From Galerina marginata (taxonomy: Eukaryota; Basidiomycota; Agaricomycetes; Agaricales; Galerinaceae), in assembly GCA_023014335.1 (NCBI GenBank), contig JAECYW010000003.1:1798001-1862000 (forward strand): DNA of 64,000 nucleotides, given 5' to 3'. The notes under the pieces were generated by a model. That model was given only the letters and a program-made list of their open reading frames with translations. It ran no database searches and was not told the DNA's origin. How positions within the stretch are numbered: the stretch's first letter is position 1; every line of letters starts with the position of its first letter. A program made the position numbers and the translations under genes. This document shows positions 22,935-36,161 of this stretch, one piece after another.

Positions 22935-25114
22935 TTATAAATTTGTATAGACCAAAGCAGACCGTTCGTCTTTGGTGAAATGCCTTTTGGGTTCTGCATA
23001 CAAATACTCTGAAATTAGCCAGAATTTCAATGACACGAGCTGCCACTGGGCGAGGAGGATCCCGAGAGACTGGTGTCTGAAGCGTTCTCCATTATTTCTT
23101 TCAAGTGGCTGTCGGGATTTCTTATCTGCGAGTACATGCCTTGAGATGGCAATAGACTTTTTAAAAGCTTGCAACTCTACCTTTGCCGACGTAAGGGCTT
23201 GTGGACCGTCTGTAATCGTTTCTGTTACAACGAAAATCTGTGTAGGTGTCTAGAATTGGCCATCAGGACGACTGAAGCCATCTAATGAAGCTCCATTACG
23301 TACCTTTTCAGGGCTACTTGATCGACGGACAGACCACTTGGCCCGGAAAGCGGGGTTGATTTTAGCAGGTGCTTTCTCGTTCTCCGAATCCACATCGTCA
23401 AATAATATTTGTCGAGAATTTAGTCTGAAGATGCAAATGTTGGGTTCGAGCTTTCAAGCAATGTCATCACCACTTACGAGCAAAGGAAAGAAGTTGCATA
23501 GACTATCAATAGGTTTGATTGGGTGTCGTCACATTGGTTAGACAAACTTACGACGGCTAATCAAGAAGCATAGAGCGGTGTAGACCCATGTTTTGGGTAT
23601 GGTGACATACTAGACCAATGTCAGGGTTCAAAGAAAAACGTTATTCGCATGCGCTTGCTTACTGTAATCAACGAAGCAATGGAAATTGCGCTACAGATTC
23701 AAAAAAAGGTTAGAGGGGAAAGTTGGAGAAGTTAAACGTGAAGATACCTTGTAAATACTCCAGAGTTTATTGAAAAGAGAATTAGGTGATTGATTATTTT
23801 GTCGTTTCTATCATCATGCATTGTCAGCAAGCATAGAGGTATTAACGCATCCAAAAAGAATTATGAACCTCTTGAAGCCAGTCCGCTTGCTATGCAAGAT
23901 GTAAGTCAGAGACGCGGCGATCGCAGTATCGCAAACAGCTGCGCTGCTCAATCGCAAGATACTCGGGACCTGTTGAACTTGGTCAATGGTCTGATCGAAA
24001 ATCATTGTCGAGAAGATATATTCCGACCTTAGCACTGAGCACCGTCGCCGATTTTCCTAGGAGCATTAATTCAATAGCGGCAACTGTGAAAACGTTAGGT
24101 GGCTTGTATTCGAAGATGGAAAAGGACTGACCTTCTCCACTGACTAAACAAATATAGTGGATATGTTTGAGTACCAACAGACGAAAAAACCATGATGAAA
24201 ATACCAAAGTGTAACAAAGCAACGCTGAGCTGAATTAAAGATCAATATCAAATCAAACTATGTCGAGGAAGAATAATGTACCAACGGAGCTGTCAGCCAA
24301 ATATTCTTCCTGCTGACTGGCACGCCGGAGGATGTCACGTCAAACTCTGAATGAACAACGTAACTGGAAAACTTACGCTTGTACACTCTGCAAGTAAGGA
24401 AGCTAAAGGTGACGGTGTGAGGTTTGTATCAGGCCACTGTGCGGTGCATTGCGCTCACATTTCTGATATCGCAGACATAAACATCTACTCATTTTTGTCA
24501 ATAGTCAGAATAAGAAGGTAAAAACGTGGAGGTTATACAGATAAGGCGAATTCGACATTGAGACTCCTTTATATTGACCTCGGTTTAGCCGTTGAACAGA
24601 AATAGTGACACAGTCACTCTTACCATACAGATCTGATGCGTGGACCAGTAGTTACAAGGTAATACCTTGAAAAATATTGCGTCAGACAACCATTGGAATA
24701 TTGGCACGACGACCCGCTTACCAGGAAGCATGTCCAACGAAGACAAGGGAGAATGTATTAAGTATCCTGGGTTAAATGAGAATCCGCAGGCTAGTGGGGA
24801 GGGGGGGGTGAATTTAACATACAGAACAACGAAGACCTGACTAAAATGAGCACAAATTAGAGAGAGGCAGTCAAGGCAGCTCACGAGTAATTTAATGAGA
24901 AGAGGATCTTTCTTGAATCGTTGATAGTATTTATGCGTCTGCGTCAGCATTATACCATACAATCTAAGCCCGACATATCAACATGGAATGATAAAGCGCA
25001 TCGGATGGGTGGCAGCACTTACAATGAAGAAAATATTACTCCCAAGAGGACCATTCCCAGCGATATCTCCTCCATACGAGTCCTGGATATGGTAACATCG
25101 GGCTGCGGCGCCAT
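22935..25114 (-). CDS. DUF6534 domain multi-pass membrane protein
   Basis: This is the second DUF6534 family member, function unknown. The start at ATG 25114 reads MAPQPDVTISRTRMEEISLG, then MVLLGVIFSSL, a join to MYGIMLTQTHKYYQRF, and KKDPLLIKLLVSCLDCLSL. Later blocks include SFSIFEYKPPNVFTVAAIEL, VCDTAIAASLTYILHSKRTG followed by FKRTNSLFNKLWSIYK, YVTIPKTWVYTALCFLISR, and a LNSRQILFDDVDSEN segment leading to a hydrophilic tail. The tail contains FRAKWSVRRSSSPEK and ends TKDERSALVYTNL. About seven transmembrane segments are expected. Around nine introns. Stop TAA 22935-22937. Some TM3-TM5 exons (24.1-24.8 kb) are more diverged from the usual family pattern than in the copy at 1931-3526, so small exon errors are likely. 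Confidence 0.72.
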
Positions 25115-27004
25115 CGTAGGGGTCGCAAGAGGGGGGGTGGCAAAAGTAAAACGAATGACGAAAGGACCTCAGAGGGTAAACGAGATCAAAGGAAGAGAAA
25201 ACTTCGCTGCGGCGCGCCCATAGCGTATTTAAAGGGATAACAGCCTCCCGTGGATTCCAGCGATCGAAGAACAGATTTAGAGTTGACCGCAGTGCGAAGA
25301 CTGTTGCCTGACATGGAATCGAGACCAACATTATATGCGAATCCTGATATGTGGCTATAACAGTCTGATACGGGCAATCTGCTCCCGAGGGCCCGAATGA
25401 AAATAAGTTCAACTTGTGTAATATTTATACCCAATTTTTAGTCCTCAAACGGAATGGAATACTTTGTGGCGCTGAAACCATGATAAAACCGAATTGCATC
25501 ATTTTTCAGGACATTGGTATCGCCAGCGTTTGATTGCGGTAATCGCTATGCACAGACTTCAGAGTACAGTTAGTCGAGGAAGGCCAGCTATTATCTTGCG
25601 CTGGGAAATACGCCATAGGCCAAGATCATTGACTGACTGCGTAAATGAATTTGAGAGTGGCCCCGCAGGCGAAGAATCGAAGGTCGTCTATATTTTTAGA
25701 CTCTGAGAGAGTCCCGAGTGAACGTCAGCTAGTGAACCAGGAGAGTGGTGTCCCTTGCATCACAATCAACTACAGAATAGCGTCATTGCTTGCAGCAGGT
25801 TTTATACGCAAAGCCGAAGAGGACTGTTCCAATCACATAACGGAAGATAACAAAGCTCTCGGTTTCAAGCCCACAAATATCACAGGCCTCGAGAAAAGAT
25901 CCTTTAGGCTTCGATAGCGGCAATACGTGAGAGTACACAGATGTATTTGGAGCTTGTCGCCTTTAAACCGATTATATCATTTGCATCTGGGTTGCCGAGG
26001 AAAGCCTTGACGAAGGAAAATAGCATTTCCCAGTTGGCGCCTGTGGAAATTTGGGAAAAGCCATAGCGTAGGGCCCATGATGGTCCAAACCGTACTTCCG
26101 TTCTCGAGTTATCGTTAAACACCAGCAAGGATACCAGGATGCTGTCCACGGAAGGATCCAAGGGATAGTTGATAGATTAACTATCTCCCTTCCCGAAGTT
26201 GACAGAGTGTATTCACGAAGAAATTAATCACTGACACTTGGGTGATAATCACCTATGATCCCGACAGCCACACTGGGTAACCGATTTGCTGAGGCGTCCG
26301 AATTCACTAAATCTCTTTCGACAAACGCTGAATTTCCGGTTGTCTCCATAGGTGATCCACAAAGAGAAGGTTCCAGAACCGACGCGACACAAAAAGCGAC
26401 AAGCTGAAATGTCATACTTGGAGCACAGTACTGAGTAGAGTTGAGAAATATTTTGGTAGTATGTGAACAAATCAGATGAATAAGATGAAAGGTGATACTC
26501 TGAGCGATTGAATCTGAGCGATAAGATGCATCATGTCATTGGAGGTTCAGCTCCATAAAGCTAAGGCTGTTAGTCTCTGGACAATGACAACATGATCATG
26601 GAAGTTCGAACGTTCAATGGTTAGAGACTTACAGTATAAAAAGCTCGCTGCCAGTGGAATTACCAACAAAAGAGCGGCCCGAGTCAACCATGCAGCCGAG
26701 TCCCGACAGCAGTTCAAGTTATTTTGGCCAACCTAACGCATTATACTTTTTCTCGGAATCCTTCTTCTTTAGAAAGTTCAGCGAAGATTCGGAAGAAGCG
26801 TAATCTCGATGCAAGACCTTGCAAGACTCAGTGACGACGAAAATCGTACAGGGACCGAGGAAACTCGACACGAACCAACCGCACATGACCTTGATCCACG
26901 AAGGCTGCTCATGTGAACTCAAACGTCAACCATAACCTCAGCCTCAGCTGTAAAGTTTCCATGATACTCGGCTCACGATAGGCTCTCTTAAAGCCTCGCT
27001 ATCC
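25115..27004. other. Unresolved region, possible small secreted protein
   Basis: About 1.9 kb with no family match. On the minus strand a frame at 26224-26415 begins with a signal-peptide-like MTFQLVAFCVASVLEPSLCG. A further frame at 25904-26161 has WALRYGFSQISTGANWEM and is free of stops. I could not find a splice join that keeps both in phase. Another minus-strand frame at 26719-26922 encodes IFVVTESCKVLHRD. The region may hold one or two small multi-exon genes or a decayed copy. Confidence 0.35.
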
Positions 27005-29705
27005 ATGTTTCTATCGCGAAGGTCGTTGCGCCATGTCTTTTCGCGCTCTAGCACCCGAATCCTGGCGGGTTCGAAAGGAAATCGCTTCTTGACGAAAGCT
27101 GCAGTCCAAGGCCCACTCGAACCTCCCTTATCACAGAAGACTCTCCCAGAATACTTTAATACAGTGATATTGGAGGAATACAGCACGCGTCCTGCTTTGA
27201 TTTGCCGACAGGAAGCTCCTCGCGCCCATGGGGGACCGACATCGCGTAATTTGGGTTCCACCACACACCTGGCTTGGGACTTCGAAGAATTCGATCGACA
27301 CATTGGTGCACTGGCGAGAGGTTTGCTTGGGATGGGTGTGCAGAAAGGAGACCGTGTTGGAGTTATTATGGGGAACAACAGGTGGGTGGTTAATGACGCG
27401 TTCTGGTATCCGTCTGGACCTTATTTACCTTGGCATGGTACAGTGCGTACGCGATGCTGCAATGGGCATGCGCCGGAATAGGAGCTATCCTGGTTACGCT
27501 AAACCCTGCGTATCGCTTAACTGAGCTGGTACGACCAATAATATGGAAATCTGACAAATGTGCGTTTCTCAAGTCAACCTACAGGCCGCTACGATCAATC
27601 TTGCTGGTGTCAAACACCTTTTCGTGGTGCCACGCCTACGATCGTCGACCTATGTTCGTACATTGTCGCAGGCCTTCCCCGAACTTCGTACTGCGCATCC
27701 AGGCGAGATTTATATTGAGGACGTACCCAAATTGCGCAATTTGGTCGTGGTGGACAACGCAGAAGAGGAAAGGTCAGATTTGGCCAAGTTGCATATTAAG
27801 AGCATGGTGGATTGGCGAGAAATCTTGATGTGGCGGCAAGATACACTGGAGGCGAAATTGCATCAGGAACTTTATTCTGTCCTAGACAAGGACGAGGTCA
27901 TTAATCTGCAGTTTACGAGGTACATGCGAACCTCCCACTCATATGCTGCATTGGAATTGAAAATATGTATATAGCGGGACAACTGGATCGCCAAAGGCAG
28001 TCTCGGTAAGGTTGCTTTACCTCACAAGCATTTGAAGGTTGCTCATCAATCAATTGCTGTAGCTCACCCATTACAATCTTCTGAATAACGGAATTTCGAT
28101 AGGGCGATGCATGCGCCTCACTGAGAATGACGTTCTCTGTAGGTCAAATTCCTTAAACTCTGGGACATTCTGCTGACCGTCTATTCTGGCTTTGCAGGCA
28201 ATGTTCCGCCTTTATTTCATTGTTTTGATAAGTCTGTCTCGACGCCTTTCAGTAATTAACATTAATTTCTTGTCGAATACACGCCTCGTCCTAGGGAATA
28301 TGGCAACCTGGACTCACGGTGCATGCATCGTCTATCCTTCCGCATCTTTCGACCCACCCTCCATCGTCGACGCTGTAACTGCGGAAAGATGCACAGCGCT
28401 GCACGGCGTACCAACACATTTCCTCGGTGTTCTTTCTGAGGTGGAGAAACGGATCGAAGCTGGCGAGAGTGTCAATACGAAGTCGCTGCGGTACGTATCC
28501 AAACTTTGAAATACGTATATTCCTCTTTTTTTGTTGTTTTTTTTTTGCTTATTTGGCTGTTTAACTAGGACTGGGATTGCTGCTGGGTCACCTATTCCGA
28601 TAGACTTGATGAAGAATCTCATTTCGAAATTGAACCTGACAGAATTAACGAATGCTTATGGCATGAGTTAGTATTCTATCTCTCATTCGGCTTTGGAAAA
28701 ATTTAAGCCGTCGTTTTGTAGCTGAAACGAGCCCTGTGTCTTTTCAAACTACTCCAAACGACCCTATAATCAAGCGCGTAGAGACTGTTGGAAAAGTACA
28801 GCCCCATGTTAAAGCCAAACTTATCGATCCACAGGGCAAAGTTGTCGATGTGGGCAAACCTGGGGAAATCTGTGTCGCCGGTTATTTACTACAAAAGGGG
28901 TGCGCGAGGACTTTAGCATAGTAAAAGTTGTGTTATGGCGCTCACTTTTTGTTTCATGAAGGTACTGGAACGACGAGGAGCAGACGAAGAGTGTTATGAA
29001 GCGGGACGAAGAAGGCACTCTTTGGATGCATACAGGTGACGAGGGTATTCTAGATGAGGAGGGTTATTTACGAGGTGAGATTAAGCAATTTTTCAGACGA
29101 CGTGGGTGATCTTATGCGTACGCATCATGATACGCAGTTGTTGGAAGAATCAAGGTATTAAAAACGCTTTTTTGTTGACCAGTTCAATATACATTTTGAT
29201 ATACGATTATTATAGGATATCATTATTCGGGGCGGTGAAGTATGTCACAGCCTTTACCGTCGTTTACATCTTCTGACCCCTTTCTGCCATTAGAACTTGT
29301 TCCCCGTCCAAATCGAGAATGCGTTGACTGCTCACCCGGGCATTCGCGAGGCGGCAGCTATAGCAGTCCCAGATCCAAAGTACGGCGAAGTCGTGGGTGC
29401 TTGGATCGTCCGCGAACCCAACACCGGTATTTCGAGACAGAGTGTCAGAAGGTCAGTTACTGACAGCATGAACCCTCAAGTAAGTTTTCATCCAAGTATC
29501 TGTCGCGTCTATGATCGTGTTAAGGGGGCTAAATATTCTCGTGATGCACTTGTAGAATGCTCCGGCGTGGGTGTGGTTTATTGGCGAGGATGGAAATCCT
29601 GAAGAACTACCTAAAACTGCAAGCGGTAAAGTTATGAAGCACGTACTGCGGAACTGGAGTCGGGAGTTGGCATCGAAAGATTTAGGGTGTGTCGGTAAGG
29701 AATGA
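27005..29705 (+). CDS. AMP-binding acyl-CoA synthetase, probably mitochondrial (ACSF2-like)
   Basis: An adenylate-forming ligase that activates a fatty acid to acyl-CoA, about 640 residues. The Arg/Ser-rich N terminus MFLSRRSLRHVFSRSSTRIL looks like a mitochondrial presequence. Signature blocks: LARGLLGMGVQKGDRVGVIM, MLQWACAGIGAILVTLNPAY, the P-loop FTSGTTGSPKAVSLTH, NVPPLFHCFGLVLGNM, ALHGVPTHFLGVLSEVE, LTNAYGMTETSPVSFQTTP, LWMHTGDEGILDEEGYL and GRIKDIIIRGGENLFPVQIE. The C-terminal lid carries PKTASGKVMKHVLR with the catalytic lysine. The pattern fits the medium-chain ACSF2-type group found in many fungi. About ten short introns; stop TGA 29703-29705. It is followed by fatty acid 2-hydroxylase on the same strand, but a functional link is only suggestive. 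Confidence 0.92.
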
Positions 29706-30238
29706 TGCCGACACGAAAATTTAACCAGATGGATCGGCGCTTGAGTTTTTGTCGTCACAGTCCATTCGTCGTGCCACGGCAAGAGTATCCCTATATTGGG
29801 CGCCTTACCTGTGATTCTAGATCCGCCGGGGGCATTCTAGAGGCTTCGTAATGGGCTATGACAAGGGTTCCCGAGGTAAAAGTACAAAATTTAGGACATG
29901 ATGGAAAGCGGATGAAGATTCAATAAAATCCGGTGCCTACAAATCCAGCGTTGATGGTGAGATTCACGCGAACGAGTGAGTATTTAGAAGATACGCCGCG
30001 TGGACCTGTCAAAGATTTGCGAGACACCAGAAGTCTTTCAACTCTAGCGCCCAAAGCATTTAGGGGAAGGAAGGACAAAAAGTGATGGAAAATTAATTGC
30101 TGACGACAATACTAAGCACGTGACCATATACTTCCTTTTTAGTGAGGCTTTTTGTTCCAAAAACCGGAATTAGAAAGTCGTGAGACTCTAATTTTGGTTC
30201 ACGGTGCTTTGAAATTCTTCACCTTGCTCTTTCCCCTC
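29706..30238. other. Intergenic region
   Basis: About 530 bp between two plus-strand genes. No coding signal or repeat is seen. It must hold the terminator of the synthetase and the promoter of the hydroxylase. Confidence 0.6.
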
Positions 30239-31722
30239 ATGTCGAAACGTATTCGTATTTATACAGCGGAGGACGTTGAGGCTCATACACAGGCCTCTAG
30301 CTGCTGGATATCGCGAGCTGGCAAAGTCTACGACGTGTCATCCTTCATCAATGACCATCCAGGAGGTGACGACTTGATCTTGCAGCATGCAGGCAAGGAT
30401 ATCGAACAGGTCATGAAGGACAAGGTGGAGCATGAACATTCTGATTCGGCGTATGACATGCTGGATGAATATGTAATTGGACGGCTTGGGAATGCAGAAT
30501 CGATCATTCGTGACGGTACGCGTCTAAACAACTATTCATGACTTGTCTAACTGGCGCTGTCTGACAGATTGGGAAGCCCCCGACGACTTCCACCCAGATA
30601 CGACAGACTCCGCGCAGGATTACGAAAAGAACACGTTCCTGGACCTTCGAAAACCCCTTCTTCGACAGGTCTGGGAAGCAAACTTCAGGTAATGTGACTG
30701 AACATCTCTGTCAGCTCTCTCTATCTTATGGTTGAGATATGTCTTTGCAGCAAATCCTATTACCTACAGCAGGTTCATCAGCCACGCCATTTGAAGGAAT
30801 CCGCGCGGTTATTTGGACCGGAGATCCTTGAGGCACGGATTCTAATATTTGAAACTGGATTCCTTTCTGATGTTTCAATTGACATTGTAGATGTGCACTC
30901 GAACCGAGTGGTATGTTGTACCGATATTCTGGACGCCGATCACGGTGTACTTGTTCCTCCGATCTATCTTCCAATTCACTGGTCCTCTCCCTAATTTTTT
31001 CGTCAACCCTGCGCTACCGATGTCCTCCTTTACTCTTATTCCTGCGGCGTCCATCTTGAAGACAGTGGCATGCTTCCTCCTCGGAAATATTATTTGGACC
31101 TTTTTGGAATACTTCATGCATCGGTTCTTATTCCATATCGACGACTTGCTCCCGGACAGGCCTGTATTCCTCATGCTCCATTTTTTAACGCACGGAGTAC
31201 ACCATTATCTCCCAATGGACAGGCAAGTAAAATCTCTGAATCAAAATTGGCTTGGGCAGACGTGGCTTACTTTCTAATAGGCTAAGACTTGTCATGCCGC
31301 CCCCACTTTTTATAGCTTTGGAGACTCCATTTACCCAGCTGGCGTATAAACTTTTCCCAGTGGCTGTAGCGAATGGTATTATATCTGGAGCATTTACGTT
31401 CTGTGAGTATCAATTATCTTTCGAAACCTGGTTATTTATATTACTCTAGACATTGGATACGATTGCATGCATTACGCGTAAGGTTTTCTCTGACTGGACA
31501 TGATTGCTTGTGCTAATCAAATAACCAGCCTCCACCATACCAAGCTTCCGCAGTACATGAGAGAAATGAAAAAGTATCATCTCGCCCACCACTACAAAAA
31601 TTTTGAGCTGGGCTTTGGCGTGACCAGTATGTACATTCCGAACTTCCTCCTGAGACAGGTACTTAAAGTTGTGATTAGGCAAGATATGGGATTATATCTT
31701 CAACACCACCCTTTTGGTATAA
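30239..31722 (+). CDS. SCS7: Fatty acid 2-hydroxylase (cytochrome b5 fusion)
   Basis: This ER membrane enzyme adds the alpha-hydroxyl to the very-long-chain acyl group of ceramides. The N terminus (from ATG 30239, MSKRIRIYTAEDVEAHT) is a cytochrome b5 domain with the heme motif FINDHPGGDDLILQHAGKD and the second heme-ligand region KVEHEHSDSAYDMLDEYVIG. The C-terminal sterol-desaturase/hydroxylase domain follows, with hydrophobic IIWTFLEYFMHRFLFHIDDL. Its His boxes are HRFLFH, HGVHHYLPMD, HHTKLPQYMREMKKYH and HLAHHY. It closes with FGVTSKIWDYIFNTTLLV. Length about 370 residues, as for yeast Scs7. Seven or so short introns; stop TAA 31720-31722. All metal-binding histidine boxes appear present, so it is predicted active. 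Confidence 0.94.
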
Positions 31723-32207
31723 GTTTAGACCTCGTACACCCCTTCTAATTGGACATATTCGTATACCTTGGACTCGCGTACATGTTTTATGCTTCATAGT
31801 ATTTTGAGTATCCGCTATTTTCATGATAAATGTAGTTACCTTTCTGGCAAATTAATTAGGTTTCCCAAAGGAATAGACGATAGCTTTCTTCTCCCTTGTC
31901 ATGGTACCATGGTGTACAATTAAAGGACATCTGAGCCGCGCTTCGAGGTAGACAGCCACCCGTTTCTCAACAATATATACAAATAAACGAGATGCTTGAC
32001 CCAGGGTTCCGTGACTAAGTAGTTACTAGTAAGTACCTTGAGCCGCTTCCTTATCCATTCACGACTGACATCTGCCTGACATCTACGTATTATACTCATC
32101 GCTAAATCAATCTGGAACATTGCCCGGCGTCGCGGGCATCGCTACGGCGTGCCTTCTAGCACCTAGTATTCAGCCAGAGAAGGATCGCCTGAAACTAGGT
32201 TCTGACA
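31723..32207. other. Intergenic region
   Basis: About 485 bp between FA 2-hydroxylase and SEC5. No coding signal is seen. Confidence 0.6.
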
Positions 32208-35200
32208 ATGCCAAGGTTAAACTTCGATATCGACGAGGCTACGCTTCTTCAGGCCTATAAGATCCGGACAATAGTCCCCACGTAAGTCTTCAGCAACATA
32301 TGTAACCTTCTTGAGATGACCAGGCTAGTTGGCGTTAAACAGGAAGTGGGAAGAGGTTGACCACGAGCTTGAAGATTCTGTTGCTGGGGCCCTTCTCAGT
32401 CCCTCGACTGCGGGCGATGGTGAAGGGGACCCATTGGGATTGGGGAACCCCATTAAGTGAGTGCTGGCTTGTCTTTGTGTCTCATTAACCGACCGATATG
32501 ATTAGGTTGAGGGACCTGGACATGGAATCGAGTACGCATTCTTGGGCTTTAGAATGGATTCCAGTCTGACTCCGGCACTCCTTTAGAGGCAGCTTGTCTT
32601 ATTACTTCCAAGTCTTTTGATCCCAAGGCGTTCTTATCGACCATTCACCCCAATGCTACTTATCAAGATCTTGCGAGGGGGATTGCTCACTTACAAAATT
32701 CCATTGAGGCCCGTTCCGAGGCTCTTCGCATCTTGGTCGAGGACAATTTCGACCGGTTCGTATCTGTCAAGTCATCCACAGATGGTGAGGTCACTGGTGA
32801 TTACATATATCAGTCCTAATATATGTTCTTCTATCCAGCGCTTTATGCGGAAATGAAAGAAGGCATTCTTACTCCGGGAACCCAGTTTTCTGCTTTGCCT
32901 CTTCGTGACCACCTCAAGAGTGAGAGAATATCTATTTTTAACCTCAGGACGGGCTTGAAAACTTTCCGCTTTTGAAGATGGTGCACAAAAGGCCAATCAA
33001 GTGTTTCTGCCGGTTCTAGAAAATGCCTCAAAGGCTCAGAAGATTCAAACGACCCTTGCCGTGTTCGAGAGGTCGAAGTTTTTCTTCAATCTACCCAGCT
33101 TCATCTTCGAATCCATTGAGGCGGTAAGTTTTTTTTTGTTTCTCATTGAGCGTGGAACTCCGCCTTTAAATCTCAGCGCCAACTTCCAGGGTCGTTACGA
33201 AATGGCACTCCGTGATTACAAGAAAGGCAAATTCTTGCTGGAAAACCGTCCAGGCCAACTGATACCGATTGAGAACTCGAAAGATGCGATCGCGTCCGAG
33301 GCTGCCGAACAGCAGCGTCGGCGTGTCCTCGACAAAGTGTGGACCAGTGTAGAGAAAGCTATCAGCCAGATGCGAAGTGTCCTCGTCTTACAGTTACAAG
33401 ATTCTAGCCGGAGCGTGGAAGAGCAGGAAAAGACGCTTGAGTACGTTTTTTTTCTCGGTCGTGTGGTCTCCCTGTCCATTTTGTTCACTCTAAACACACG
33501 TATCAACTTTCAGGGTTCTTTTGGAACTACAATCGAACGATGAACCCGTCTGGACCTATTTTGATACCCACCACAAACATATACTTGATGGGATGAATAA
33601 GGCATATCGGTCTTCCGTGAGCGGCGTACAAGGTGAGCCAGACGGAGAAAGGAATTCCCATCCTTGATCGCCGGCTAACTGAAAGCAGCAACCATCCAGA
33701 AAACCAGTGTTGATGCCACGGTTCCCAACGCGCTGGCGGAATCGCTGCAAGCCCAGCTTCAAGCTGCAGTTGCAGATTTAGTATCGCAGAAACCCGACAC
33801 CGTTATCGGTGTGTCTGGAATATTCTATCTTTCGGCCCCCTTCTCACGAGTAGGTGTAATATTCTAGCAAAATCTCCTGGGGAATTAGTGTGGCAAGCCA
33901 TTCACGACATGGTCAAAAACATCTCCGAGGCCATGTTATCATCGCTTCCCAGCTTTTGGAAAATCTCTAAAAGTTTCATGGAAGGGAAATTCAAAAAGGT
34001 TATGTGATTCATCCATCCCACGTATACCTTAAATTTACCCTCGTTGTCGACAGACATCTAACGCCACCACTGCCACTCGCCGGAGTCTCACACAATGCCG
34101 GACAATGGCATTGGATATTGTGAAGCTCTATATATCCCTTATTTCTGAATTTTTCAAGTTATCCGATGTGGCGGTCATGACTTCACTGGGTGGATCTTAC
34201 AACGCCACGCCGCCGCTCATCCCTAAGAATACTCACTCGGCTTGCAATGCTCATTATCTCCTTAAAATATCGGCTGACATCCAAGAAACGGTGAATGAAC
34301 TAAATGGATTGGAAATTTCTCAAGACTCTGGATTGAAAGGCCTGCTCGAGAGTGTCAAGTGGAGGTTCGAAGACATTCTAATCGACTCATGGTTGCGAGG
34401 TGTGTAAATTTCAGACTAATCAGGTTGCTTCCCATCTTATAACATGCACACAGATGCCCGCGCGTTACATTGGACAGAGGATTGGATAGCGAATCTCAAA
34501 GAACCTTTTACTACTAATTACCTGGCCCAAATAGAGATCTTCCAAAGGCACATGACCACCGCCGCGTTTAAGCTTGCTGGTGGTCTGGACCCCTCATCTA
34601 TATCTCGATCTGCAAAACAAAACCCTATCCCCCAATTTTTTATTTCAAAGATCACTAAGGCTTTTCTGGACGCACTGTATGCCATCCTCGACGGACTCAT
34701 ACTTCTGGCTTCCGAGGATTCTCCAGTTGTCAGCGGTAAAGGCCCTGGCATAGGTAATAACCCCGTTGACGGTCTGAATCCTATGGAGCTCCATGACCTT
34801 CAAGACGGCGTATGTCACTGGATGAATGATCGTTACCTTTACTGACGATGTTCACACCTTTCAGGATACGCGGTTATTGGTTGTCATCTCGAACTTTAAC
34901 CATTTATCCAAAACTCTCGTTCCCAGCATGCTTACTCAAGTCGAAAGTGCGTTCGGTCTTTCCATGGTGGAAGATAGAAAGGCAAGGACCTCGCTCTTTG
35001 ATACCCTACACATTCGAACTCAGTTTTACAGACGCTAATGACCGTCGTTGCGGAATTGGACAAAACCCTCTTTGAGGGATACCTGAAATCAAAAAGTGAA
35101 TCCGTCACAGCCCTTCTACGCGGCGGAATTCTCGATAGTCAGATGGACTGGTACGAGACACCGCAGCCCACAGGTACTTTCTTGTCTTGCTCTCGCAAAA

Positions 35201-35773
35201 GGTCGGTTACTTGACATTAACATGTGTAGATATCCGACCCTACATGTATGAGACCCTAATGACCCTTGTGGGTGTACATGCCCAAGTCTGTAATATTGCC
35301 GACCCACTTTTGGATCGAACTTTAAACGGTCTTGTGGAGGAGCTTGCAAACGAGGCGCTCCGGTGTTTCCGACAGGTGAAACGTTTTGGCATGGGTGGAA
35401 TGCTTCGAGTAAGTGGACCGCTTTCCTTAGTCATATTGTGTCTTGGTCGATTTACATATTCGGCCCCTAGGCTACTCTGGAGATTGAATTTATGCATCAA
35501 ACGTTAGGACGCTATGTGACCCCTGCAGCGGCGAAGACGTTATCTGACCTTTACAACCGGATCTCGCAAGCCTACGCGCGGCGTCCAGGGGACGAAAACT
35601 TGCAGGCTAACCTGGACGGTGTCAAGAAAACCCTAGCAGAAACACGCCGCGCTACTGGCATCGAATTCTTATGTTTCAGGCAAACAAAACCCATACCCTC
35701 CTCAAGCAATCGAAGCACACCTTCGGGTGGCCGGTCCCGAGATAAGGTTGCAGTACGGAGCGAAAGGACGTAA
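32208..35773 (+). CDS. SEC5: Exocyst complex subunit Sec5
   Basis: Sec5 is one of eight exocyst subunits that tether secretory vesicles to the plasma membrane at hyphal tips and septa. The start is ATG 32208 ([18 protein letters not shown]). The family-diagnostic N-terminal coiled region includes [20 protein letters not shown], then [40 protein letters not shown], and [20 protein letters not shown]. Mostly helical segments follow, such as [39 protein letters not shown] and [17 protein letters not shown] sequence (written here as [20 protein letters not shown]). The length is roughly 900 or more residues, as in other fungi. About twelve introns; stop TAA 35771-35773. Assignment rests on the [17 protein letters not shown] block, which is highly conserved in Sec5. 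Confidence 0.92.
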
Positions 35774-36161
35774 AAAGCCAGAGGTGTTTTCTGTGGATGT
35801 AATTGGCGTTGTACAATAGCCTATGTAAATTTAAGTATATATGCCCAGTATCATATACTTCCTCCGGACTTTTGTAATTTATGACAATCTATATTTTGCA
35901 TCTCACTCAAAGAGCGGATATTCGCACATATCCGCCGGCTTCCGGTAGCAGTCGCCAGAAGCGATTTGCGCTTAGCTCGGAGATTTTACCAAAGCATGCC
36001 CGAATTAACGCAAGTTCCATCTTACGAGAATAGAAGGCGGCATTGATTTCCTCAATCAAATTTACATAGCTAAAGGATGGGCGTTTAGTACTGTGGATAG
36101 ACGATGTTATGATCCACAACGGTTGGGATGAAATGCCTAGAGACTACAACCCCGATTCACC

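Noticed and set aside
26719..26922. Fragment of a third DUF6534 gene
   Set aside because: The only similarity is a short IFVVTE stretch shared with the tail region of the neighbouring gene, which is too little.
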